This document shows, piece by piece, positions 16,878-25,400 of a DNA stretch of 64,000 nucleotides. Origin of the DNA: Saccharothrix deserti (GTDB lineage Bacteria; Actinomycetota; Actinomycetes; Mycobacteriales; Pseudonocardiaceae); assembly GCF_009769385.1 (NCBI RefSeq), contig NZ_VKAB01000040.1, forward strand, positions 22,711 through 86,710. Direction: 5' to 3'. Position 1 is the first letter of the stretch. Each line of letters begins with the position of its first letter. The notes under the pieces are model-generated. The model saw nothing but the letters and a program-made list of their open reading frames with translations. It was not told the origin of the DNA and ran no database searches. A program made the translations under genes and the position numbers.

Positions 16878-17878
16878 GGTTCGACGACGTGTGGATCACC
16901 GGGACCGGTGGCGTGCTCGGGGAGCTGCTGCCCGTGCGGCAGGCCGTCACCGACGGCAGGTACGCGGCCGCTGACGCGGCGGAGGCGGGTATGACGTCGG
17001 TGTCGGTGTCCGTCGAGTCGCCGCCGGAGATGGCTGTTCGCGCCGGGCGGCTCGCGCTCGGCACCGCCTCGCCCGGACTGCACCTGCACGGCGCGGCCCG
17101 CTTCCAGGGCATCGACCTGTGGTCGGCGTCCTGCTGGATCGCGAGCCGGCTGCTGCCCGGACCGCTGGCGGGGCTGTCGATGCAGGTCAACGCGCTGTGC
17201 AACAGCGGACTCGCGGCACTGGAACTCGCCGCGACCACGCTCACCGCACGCCAGGACCTCCGTGAGGCACTGATCACCGTGGCCGACTGGTTCCCCGAGC
17301 CGGCGGTCGACCGGTGGAACCTCGACTCCGGGGTGCTGCTGGGTGACGGCGGGGCAGCGGCCGTGCTCGGCCGTGGCGGCGGACAGCTGCGGCTGCTGTC
17401 GTGCGTGTCCTGGACCGACCCGTCCCTGGAGGGGCTGCAACGGGGCAACGAGCCGTTCCACGCGGCGTCGCCCGCGGTGCTGAAGCCGCTCGTGCTGCGC
17501 CGGTTGGCCCGCGAGTTCTACGCGGTGAGCGGGCGATCCCCGGCCTCGGTGGTCGACGCGCACGTCACCGGCGTGCGCACCGTCGTCGCACAGGCGCTCG
17601 CCGAGGCCGGGACGACGCTCGACGAGGCGCGCTGGGCCGTGCCGCCGTTCGTCGGCCGCACCTCGTTCCGCTTCGGCTACGCCCAGCCGCTCGGGCTCGA
17701 CCCGGCGCGAACGCTGGTCGACCTGGGGCTGAGTACCGGCCACATGGGCGGCGTTGACCACCTGTACGCGCTGGACCACCTGCTGCGCGGCGACCTGCTC
17801 GCACCGGGGGACAAGGTCGTGCTGATCGGCGTCGGCGGCGGGTTCACCTTCTCCTGCGCGGTCCTGCAGGCCGCGTGA
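16874..17878 (+). CDS. KASIII-like (FabH/CerJ-type thiolase fold) protein, candidate starter-unit acyltransferase
   Basis: 334 residues with the thiolase-fold halves of beta-ketoacyl-ACP synthase III. The nucleophile is Cys109 in LCNSGLAALELA. The usual second residue, the His of the FabH VPHQAN-type loop, is replaced (WAVPPFVGRTS), and the position of the conserved Asn holds STGHMGGVD, giving His290. Loss of the His-Asn pair argues against normal decarboxylative condensation and fits the acyl-transfer relatives (CerJ/ChlB3/DpsC group), though this is inference. It is the last gene of the importer operon, and no aryl-acid ligase is in the window, so it may load the N-terminal carrier protein of the NRPS. 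GTG 16874 has GGAGAGGG upstream; ATG 16853 is the alternative. Confidence 0.75.
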   Translation: MRFDDVWITGTGGVLGELLPVRQAVTDGRYAAADAAEAGMTSVSVSVESPPEMAVRAGRLALGTASPGLHLHGAARFQGIDLWSASCWIASRLLPGPLAGLSMQVNALCNSGLAALELAATTLTARQDLREALITVADWFPEPAVDRWNLDSGVLLGDGGAAAVLGRGGGQLRLLSCVSWTDPSLEGLQRGNEPFHAASPAVLKPLVLRRLAREFYAVSGRSPASVVDAHVTGVRTVVAQALAEAGTTLDEARWAVPPFVGRTSFRFGYAQPLGLDPARTLVDLGLSTGHMGGVDHLYALDHLLRGDLLAPGDKVVLIGVGGGFTFSCAVLQAA

Positions 17879-17916
17879 GCCGCCCATTCACTCCCTGCCA
17901 GTGACCGACTTGGCTG

Positions 17917-17966
17917 TGGTCGTGAGTGGTTTCCGTCGCTCTGGCAAGGGAAACCACTCACGACCA
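17917..17966. terminator. Bidirectional hairpin terminator between convergent genes
   Basis: Arms 17917-17934 and 17949-17966 are exact 18-bp complements (TGGTCGTGAGTGGTTTCC and its reverse complement) around a 14-base loop. It lies between the ends of the KASIII-like gene on the plus strand and the dithiol reductase gene on the minus strand, exactly where both operons should stop. There is no long T-run, as is common for actinobacterial terminators. Confidence 0.85.
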
Positions 17967-17972
17967 AGGGGA

Positions 17973-18902
17973 TCAGCCGGGGATCGGCACGTTCACGGAC
18001 GAGCGGAACAGGTCCTGCTCCAGCCAGATCGCGGCTTTCGCGCCGTCCGCCGCCGCAGTGATCACGAACGGTGTCGGACCCACCAGCTCGGCCAGACGCG
18101 CGGTGTCGCCCGCGGCGTAGACGCCTGCCACCGTGGTCTGCTGCATGGCGTTGACCCGAACGCAGCCGTCCGGCAGCAGCTCGCAGCCCAGTGAGGCGGC
18201 CAGGTCTGACCGCTGCCGCGACACCGGCCGGTGGAAGACCGCGCCGCGCTCCAGCGGCGTGCCGTCGGCGAAGTGGACGATCAGCGCGTTTTGCACGCCG
18301 CCGACGCGGGTGACGGGTTCCTCGCGCACCTCGATCTTGCGGTCGGACAGCGCGGCACGCAGTTCCTCGGATACCTCCAGCGGGCCGTTCGCGCACAGCA
18401 CGACGTCATCGCTGAACCGGTCTGCCACGTACAGCGCCAGCATCGCGTGCGAGAAGTCACCGCCCAGCACCGCGAGCGGTTTGCCCGCCGTCTCGAAGCC
18501 GTGGCAGAACGGGCAGTGGTACACGCCGCGCCCGAACCGCTCGGCCACCCCGTCGACCTCGGGCAGCACGTCGGCCTGGCCGCTCGCCAGCAGCAGCCGC
18601 CGGGCGCGTTCGGTCGATCCGCCCGCCAGTTCGACGGCGAAGTCGTCCGCGGTTCCGGTCACGGCCACGACGAGGTCCTCGCGGATCTCGACGGTCGGGT
18701 AGTTCGCCAGCTCCTGGCGGCCCAGCCGCCGGAGCTCGGCGGGCGGGAAGCCGTCGCGGGAGAGGAACATGTGCATCTCCTCCGCCGGCTCGTTGCGGTA
18801 GGTGCCGCTGTCGACCACCAGCACGCGCCTGCGTTGCCTGCCCAGGGTCAGCGCGGCGTTGAGGCCGGCGGGCCCACCACCGACGACGATCACATCGAAC
18901 AC
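17973..18902 (-). CDS. FAD-dependent thioredoxin-reductase-like dithiol oxidoreductase
   Basis: About 309 residues. An N-terminal FAD motif (VVGGGPAGLNAALTLG), the redox pair in YHCPFCHGFE (Cys130 and Cys133), and a C-terminal VYAAGDTA FAD-contact motif. The CPxCHG form is seen in the GliT/HlmI/DepH-like enzymes that make disulfides in sulfur-bearing metabolites, as well as in plain thioredoxin reductases. It is the last gene of the minus-strand operon behind the two ABC genes and thus probably under Zur-type operator 4. Possible jobs are oxidation of a cysteine-derived thiol, redox adjustment of a thiazoline ring, or release of metal inside the cell; none is proved. GTG 18902 has GAGAGG upstream; an alternative TTG at 18920 would overlap the preceding stop. 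Confidence 0.82.
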   Translation of the reverse strand: MFDVIVVGGGPAGLNAALTLGRQRRRVLVVDSGTYRNEPAEEMHMFLSRDGFPPAELRRLGRQELANYPTVEIREDLVVAVTGTADDFAVELAGGSTERARRLLLASGQADVLPEVDGVAERFGRGVYHCPFCHGFETAGKPLAVLGGDFSHAMLALYVADRFSDDVVLCANGPLEVSEELRAALSDRKIEVREEPVTRVGGVQNALIVHFADGTPLERGAVFHRPVSRQRSDLAASLGCELLPDGCVRVNAMQQTTVAGVYAAGDTARLAELVGPTPFVITAAADGAKAAIWLEQDLFRSSVNVPIPG

Positions 18903-18916
18903 GTTCGTCCTCTCGT

Positions 18917-20650
18917 TCAATTCCGCCCCGCAGCGATGCGCCAGCCACGGGCGTTTTCCCTCTGGGTCACGAAATCGGCGTACCGGCCACCGCGCTCCAG
19001 CAACTCCTCGTGCGTGCCTGCGTCCGCGACACGACCGCCGTCGAGCACGACGATCCGGTCCGCGTTGCGCACGGTGCTGAGCCGGTGCGCGATCACGAGC
19101 AGGGTCCGTCCTCTCGCGAGCGTCGCCAGCGCGGTCGTCACGGCCGCCTCGTTCTCCGCGTCCAGCGCGGCCGTGGCCTCGTCCAGCAGCACGATCGGGG
19201 CGTCCTTGAGCAGTGCGCGCGCGATCGCCACGCGCTGCCGCTCACCACCGGACAGCCGTGTTCCGCCTTCCCCGACCCGGGTCTGCCATCCGTCCGGCAG
19301 GCGCCGCACGATCTCGGTGACACCGGCCAGCCGCGCGGCCTCGCGCACCTCCTCCTCGCCTGCGTCGGGCCGGCCGAGGCGGATGTTGTCCTCCAGGGTC
19401 GTGTCGAACAGGTAGGTGTCCTGGAACACGGGCGCGATGAGGCCGAGCAGGTCGGCCGTGCGCAACTCGCGGACATCCGCGCCGCCCACCCGCACCGAGC
19501 CGGAGTCGACGTCGAAGAACCGCGCCACCAGGCGGACCACCGTGCTCTTGCCCGCGCCCGAGGCCCCGACCAGCGCCGTGGTGGTGCCGGGCGCGACGGT
19601 GAAGCTCACGTCGTCGAGCACCGGCCGGTCGTCGTAGCCGAAGCGGACCCGGTCGAACTCGATCGAAGGTGAGCCGAGCGGTGCCGACCGCTCGGGTTCC
19701 GGCAATGCCCGTGCGGCGAACACCGCCTCGATGCGGTCCAGCGAGCCCGCGGCCATGCGCAGTGCCGCGCCCAGCTCCGCCGCGCTGAGCAGCGGTTCGG
19801 TGAACCGGACCGCGAGCACCAGCGCCACCACGACCGCGGGCAGGTCCACGTCCGCGCCGGCCGCGAGCGCCGCGCCGAGCACCAGCAGCGCGGTGAACGC
19901 CGTCTGCACCGCCAGGACGAAGCCTGCGAGTCCGGGCAACGCCGTGCGCAGCATGCGCCGCGCCGCGTTGCGCGCGGAGACCAGCGCGTCGTCGAGGAGG
20001 GCGAACCCGTGCGCGGAGCGGCCGAACGCCCGCAGCACCGGCTGGTTGCGGGCGAACTCGACGACCTGGCCGCCCGCTTCGGCGCCGGCGGCGTCCGCGG
20101 CCTGGTCCGTGCGCTGCACCAGCCTTCCGGTCCAGCGGTGGGCCGCGATCACGACGGGTGCGGCGACGAGCGCGCCGACCGCGATCCGCCAGTCGACGAA
20201 CAGCAGCACGGCGACGACGGTCGCGGGTGTGACCACCGCGTGCGCGAGCGGATCGAGCAGGTGCCCCGGCACGCCCATGACGCTCATGACGTTCTGCGTG
20301 GCGACGCGGCCGAGCGACCCGACCCGCGTGGTGGTGAACCAGCCCAGCGGCAGCGTGACGACGTGGTCGCCGAGCCGCTCGTGCAGCACGCCGCCAAGCG
20401 CGTATCCCGCCCGCCTGCCCGCCACGACCCCTCGACTGTGCAGCAGCGCGTACGCACCGACGGCGACGGCGAGCACCGCGAGCCAGGGCCACGCCCGCTG
20501 CGGTTCGCCCGAGACCAGCGCCCGCAGAACCGGGAGCAGCACGCCGAACGCCACGCCCTGCACGGCGGCGGCCGCACCGAGGCACCACACGGCACGGCGC
20601 AGCTGCGTGGCCTGCCCCGGACCCATCAATGACAGCAACCGGCGGATCAC
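18917..20650 (-). CDS. ABC half-transporter B (TMD-NBD), YbtQ-like partner
   Basis: 577 residues: six-helix exporter-fold membrane domain (about 1-310) followed by an ATPase domain with Walker A VGASGAGKST, signature LSGGERQR, Walker B IVLLDEATAALD and the switch His in VIAHRLS. GTG start overlaps the stop of the partner gene (GTGA), so the two are translationally coupled and likely a heterodimer. In the yersiniabactin system an exporter-fold pair (YbtP/YbtQ) in the same genomic arrangement imports the metal complex. The pair here may therefore be an importer despite its fold, or a second exporter beside the MFS protein. Confidence 0.87.
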   Translation of the reverse strand: MIRRLLSLMGPGQATQLRRAVWCLGAAAAVQGVAFGVLLPVLRALVSGEPQRAWPWLAVLAVAVGAYALLHSRGVVAGRRAGYALGGVLHERLGDHVVTLPLGWFTTTRVGSLGRVATQNVMSVMGVPGHLLDPLAHAVVTPATVVAVLLFVDWRIAVGALVAAPVVIAAHRWTGRLVQRTDQAADAAGAEAGGQVVEFARNQPVLRAFGRSAHGFALLDDALVSARNAARRMLRTALPGLAGFVLAVQTAFTALLVLGAALAAGADVDLPAVVVALVLAVRFTEPLLSAAELGAALRMAAGSLDRIEAVFAARALPEPERSAPLGSPSIEFDRVRFGYDDRPVLDDVSFTVAPGTTTALVGASGAGKSTVVRLVARFFDVDSGSVRVGGADVRELRTADLLGLIAPVFQDTYLFDTTLEDNIRLGRPDAGEEEVREAARLAGVTEIVRRLPDGWQTRVGEGGTRLSGGERQRVAIARALLKDAPIVLLDEATAALDAENEAAVTTALATLARGRTLLVIAHRLSTVRNADRIVVLDGGRVADAGTHEELLERGGRYADFVTQRENARGWRIAAGRN

Positions 20651-22332
20651 GCGTGCACCGCCCACAGCGCCGCGTACCTGCCACCGGCCGCGAGCAACTC
20701 CGTGTGCCTGCCTCGTTCCACGACAACTCCTCCGTCCAGCACGACGATCTGGTCCGCATCGACCACTGTGGACAGTCGGTGCGCGATCACCAGCACGGTC
20801 CGGCCATCGGCCAGTTCGCTGATCGCTTCCTGGATCGCGGCCTCCGATTCGGCGTCGGCGAACGCCGTCGCCTCGTCGAGCACCAGCACCGGGGTGTCGG
20901 CGAGCAGTGCCCGCGCGATCGACACGCGCTGTGCCTCGCCACCGGAGAGCCGCACGTCGTCGCCGAGAACCGTGAGATAGCCGTCCGGAAGCTCGGTGAT
21001 CCGGTCGTGGATCCGCGCGGCGCGTGCCACCCGGACGACCTCGTCGAAGTCGGCGTCCGGCCGGGCGAGACGGATGTTGTCCAGCACGGTCGTGCGCAGC
21101 AGGCGCACATCCTGCAGCACGAAGCCGATCCAGCGGTAGAGCTGCGCGCTGGGCAGGTCGCGGATGTCCACGCCGTTGATCCGCACCGCTCCTTCCGGCA
21201 CGTCGTGGAACCTCGCCACGAGCGCGGCCAGCGTCGACTTGCCCGATCCCGACGGCCCGACGAGTGCGGTGACGGTGCCCGGTTCGAGCACCAGGTCGAT
21301 GCCGTGCAGTACCTCGGCGCCGTCGTCGTAGCGGAACCGGACCGAGTCCAGCTCCACGCGGGCCGGGCCGAGCGGCACCTCCCGCGGGTGCGCCGGCTCG
21401 GGCAGCGGCGGCGTCGCGAGCAGGTCCTCGATCCGGCCCGTCGCGGCCCGGCCCGCCCGCAGGTCCTGGACGCTGTAGCTGATTGCCAGGGTGGGCGTGC
21501 TCAAGCCGATGCCCAGCACGACGAACGGGATCAGGTCGACGGGCGTGAGCAGACCGGCGCCGATGAGCGCGGTGCCCGCGGTCAGCACGACGAGCAGCGC
21601 CACCAGCGGCGCCTGGGCGAGCTGGCTGCGGGTGAGCGACGGCGTCACCTGCTCCGCCCACCCGGTCACGAACGTGCCGTAGGAGCGTGCGGCGTCGCGG
21701 AACCGCCGGTGCGCCTTGCCCGTCTGGCCGAACGCCTTCACCACCGCGATCCCGTGCACGAACTCCACCACGGCGTTGTCCAGCCGCTGGGTCGCCTGGT
21801 GGTACTCCGCCATGCGCGCGGTCACGTCGCGCATGGCGCGGGCGTGCAGCAGCAGCCCCGCGCCCAGCGGCAACAGGGTGATCACCGTCATCAGCGGGTC
21901 GATCGCGAGCAGGTAGAGCATTGAAGTCACCGGCACGACGACAGCGGTGACGAGGTCGAGCAGCGAGTGCGCCACCAGGTGGTGCAGCGCCGCGACGTCG
22001 TCGTGGACCGCTCGCTTCACCGCGCCTGAACCCCGTGCGGAGAACCAGCCGAGCGGCAGTCGGCCGAGATGGGCGGCGAGCTTGCGGCGCAGGTGCAGCT
22101 GCAGGTCGTTGTCCGCGAGGTGGGTGAGCGTCGTGGCGGCAGTGAGCAGGACCACCCGAACGGGGAGCGCGGCGACGCCGAGCATCACGTGGTGCCACCA
22201 CGGGCCACCGCTGAGCAGTGCTCGACCGACTTCGGCCACGGCGACGAAGGGGACGACGCCTGCCAGCGCGGCCAGCGCCTGACAGGCGATTCCAGTGATC
22301 AACCGGCCGTGCACCGGCCGTATCAGGATCAT
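20647..22332 (-). CDS. ABC half-transporter A (TMD-NBD), YbtP-like partner
   Basis: 561 residues from ATG 22332. Membrane domain about 1-300 with a loop LPLGWFSARGSGAVKRAVHDD that resembles the coupling region of exporter-fold transporters, then an ATPase domain: Walker A VGPSGSGKST, signature LSGGEAQR, Walker B VLVLDEATAFAD, switch His in VIAHRLS. Both sites appear functional. In-frame codons extend to 22353, but those would cover Zur-type operator 4, so the shorter start is preferred. It diverges from the NRPS gene across a 93-bp gap holding that operator, so transporter and synthase should be derepressed together. Confidence 0.87.
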   Translation of the reverse strand: MILIRPVHGRLITGIACQALAALAGVVPFVAVAEVGRALLSGGPWWHHVMLGVAALPVRVVLLTAATTLTHLADNDLQLHLRRKLAAHLGRLPLGWFSARGSGAVKRAVHDDVAALHHLVAHSLLDLVTAVVVPVTSMLYLLAIDPLMTVITLLPLGAGLLLHARAMRDVTARMAEYHQATQRLDNAVVEFVHGIAVVKAFGQTGKAHRRFRDAARSYGTFVTGWAEQVTPSLTRSQLAQAPLVALLVVLTAGTALIGAGLLTPVDLIPFVVLGIGLSTPTLAISYSVQDLRAGRAATGRIEDLLATPPLPEPAHPREVPLGPARVELDSVRFRYDDGAEVLHGIDLVLEPGTVTALVGPSGSGKSTLAALVARFHDVPEGAVRINGVDIRDLPSAQLYRWIGFVLQDVRLLRTTVLDNIRLARPDADFDEVVRVARAARIHDRITELPDGYLTVLGDDVRLSGGEAQRVSIARALLADTPVLVLDEATAFADAESEAAIQEAISELADGRTVLVIAHRLSTVVDADQIVVLDGGVVVERGRHTELLAAGGRYAALWAVHA

Positions 22333-22347
22333 GTCGCCCAGCCTAGT

Positions 22348-22362
22348 TGACAATCGTTATCA
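22348..22362. promoter_or_regulatory. Zur-type operator 4, divergent
   Basis: TGACAATCGTTATCA, a palindrome of the same class as the other three with one central difference. It stands in the short divergent gap between the ABC pair on the minus strand and the NRPS on the plus strand and could repress both. It decides the starts of both genes, since longer in-frame starts would overlap it. Confidence 0.7.
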
Positions 22363-22425
22363 ATGTCGACAAGGGTGAAGGGACGCCCGATCGGGTGGGG
22401 AAGTTCTTCACGTTCTGGAGTTGTG

Positions 22426-25400
22426 ATGCTCTCCGTTGAGGCGCTGGTCCGGGAATCCGTTGCCGATCTGGTCGGTCTGCCGCCGCACGAGGTCGACCTC
22501 ACCCGGCGGTTCGCCGAGCTGGGTGTGGAGTCACTGGAGGCGCTGCGGTTGCGCAGGCTGGTGGCGACGCGCACGGGCGTCGAGCTCCCGCTGACGTGCT
22601 TCCTGGGCGACCGCCCGGCGTACGACGTCGTCGCCGAGCTCGCGAACACCCCGGCGGGGGTTCGGCAGGCCGCCGTCGAGATCCCGTCCGTGACGGCGGG
22701 GGAACCGGTTCCGCTCACCCCTGTGCAGGCGGCTTACTGGGCCGGCCGCGGTGCCGACTTCGCGCTCGGTGGCGTGGCGACGTTCTGGTACCACGAGTAC
22801 GACCTCGCCCCCGGCGTCGACCTGGACGTGCTGGAAGCGGCCTGGAACCGGCTCGTCGCGCACCACCCGATGCTGCGCACCACCATCGGCAGGGACGGCA
22901 GGCAGCGGGAGCCGGCCTCGGTCCCGCCCTACCGGATCGGCCGAACCGAGCTGCGCGACGTCGCCGACGCGGACCGGCTCCGGGAGGAACGCTCCCACCA
23001 GGTGCGTCCCGCGCACGAGTGGCCGTTGTTCGACCTGCACGCCGCGCTGCTCCCGGACGGCCGCACCCGGCTGTTCGTCGGGTTCGACGTGCTGGTGCTG
23101 GACTTCGCGAGCTGGCGGCTGCTGATGCGGCAGTGGGGGGAACTCCTCGCCGACGCAACCGCGCAGCTGCCCACCTCGTCCGCGGAATTCCTCGACATCG
23201 TGGCGCACCGCGAGGTGGATCCCGCGTACCGCGAGCGGCGGGCTCGCGACCGCTCCCACTGGCTCGCCAAGCTGGACGAGCTCCCGGACGGGCCGCGGCT
23301 GCCGGTCGTCGAGTTCACCGGCGCGCCGCGGTTCGGCAGGCGCTCCCACCGGCTCACCGATCAGGAGTGGGCGAACCTGCGCACGCGTGCGGCCGAGCAC
23401 GGGGTCAGCCCGACCGCGGTGTTGCTCGCCGCATACGGCCTCGTGCTGTCCAGGTGGGGCGCCGGTGACCGGTTCGGTCTCAACGCGACGCTGTTCGACC
23501 GGCCCGAGGACGTGCCCGGCGTCGAGCACGTCGTCGGCGACTTCACCACCACGGCGCTGGTCGGGATGTCCGGGCTGGACCCGTTGGGGTGGTCGGGTTT
23601 CGCGTCGTTCGCCAAGCAGGTCAACGTCGAGCTGTGGACGGCCATCGACCACCGCGCGTTCGCGGGGGTCGAGGTCCTGCGCGAACTCGCCGCGCGGCGA
23701 GGCGACGTGCTCGCCGCGGGCACCTACCCGGTTGTGTTCACCTCTGGCGTGGGCATCGGCGACGGCGCACCGCCCGCCGCCTGGCTCGGCACCGAGGTCT
23801 TCGGTGTCTCCCAGACGCCACAGGTGCTGCTCGACCACCTCGTCTGGGAGGAGGACGGCACGCTCCGGCTGGTGTGGGACGCGGTCGAGGCGGCGTTCCC
23901 CGCCGGGTTCGTCGACGGCTTGGCCGAAGCGCAGTGCACGCTGCTGCGCTCGCTCGCCCGCGACGCGTCGCTGTGGACGGCGGTCGACCTCGGCTGGGAT
24001 CCGTCCTTCGCGCGTGGAGAACCGCTGGACGTGACGCCGTTCGGCAACTGCGGTCCGCTGCTGGACGCGCCGGTGCGGCAGGCGGCGATGCGCGTGCCGA
24101 CCGCACCCGCGCTGCTGTCCGCCGCAGGTGCGGTCACCCACGCCGAGCTCTCCGACCGCGCCGGTGTGCTCGGCGGGCACCTGGCCGCGTCCGGCGTAGG
24201 GGTGGGGGACTTGGTGCTGGTCGCCTTGCCCAAGAGCCCGGCGCAGCTGGTCGCCGTGCTCGGCGTGCACCGCTGCGGCGCCGGATACGTACCGGTGGAC
24301 CCGAGCTGGCCCGCCGCCCGCATCGAGGCGGTCTGCGAGCGTGCCGGGATCAGGCACGCCGTGGTGGCGGCAGGGCACCGCCCGGCACTGCCCGACGACA
24401 TCCAAGTGTCCGAAGTGGACGAACGGGGCGCGCCCACGGTGCTCGCGACCGGCGCGGCCCGGCCCGGCACGGTCGGGCTCGGCGCGCCAGACCCCGCAGA
24501 CTTGGCCTACGTCATTTTCACGTCGGGCTCCACCGGTGTGCCGAAGGGCGTGGCCATCGAGCACCGCCAGGCGCGCACGACCGTGGACGACGTCACCGAC
24601 CGGTTCGCGATCACCGGCGAGGACCGGGTGCTCGCGTTGTCCGCGCTGAGCTTCGACCTCTCCGTCTACGACGTCTTCGGCGTGCTCGGCACCGGTGGCG
24701 CCGTGGTGGTGCCCGACTCCGCACGGCAGCGCGACCCCCAGCACTGGTGCGAGCTGATCGGCACGCACCGGGTGACCGTGTGGAACACCGCGCCCGCACT
24801 GCTGGAGATCCTCGTCGAGTACGCCGAGGCCGATCCGGTCGCCGCCGCGCAGCTGTCGTCGCTGCGCCTCGCGATGCTCTCGGGCGACTGGATTCCGGTG
24901 AGCCTGCCCGACCGGTTGCGCGCGCTGGTGCCCGGCGTCGAGGTGATGAGCCTCGGCGGCGCGACCGAGGCGTCGATCTGGTCCATCACGTTCCCGATCG
25001 GGGAGGTCGACCCGGACTGGTCGAGCATCCCGTACGGCCGGGCGCTGCGCGACCAGAGCTTCCACGTGCTGGACGACGAGGGACGGCCCTGTCCCGTCGG
25101 CGAGCCGGGTGAGCTGTTCATCGGCGGTGCCGGCGTGGCGCGGGGCTACCTCGGCGACGAGGCGCAGACCGCCGCGCGGTTCGCCGTCCACCCGGTGCTC
25201 GGCGATCGGCTCTACCGGACCGGCGACCTCGGCAAGTGGCGGTACGACGGCACCATCCAGTTCCTGGGTCGCACCGATCGCCAGGTCAAGGTGAGGGGCC
25301 ACCGCATCGAGCTCGGTGACGTCGAGTCGGCGCTCGACCGCCTACCCGAGGTCCGCCAAGCGGTCGCCGCGGCGGTGCCGGGCCCGGACGACCGGCCGCG

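Noticed and set aside
18917..22201. Single 1,094-codon fused ABC protein on the minus strand
   Set aside because: Its first half is an out-of-frame reading of half-transporter A; the true arrangement is two genes overlapping by four bases.
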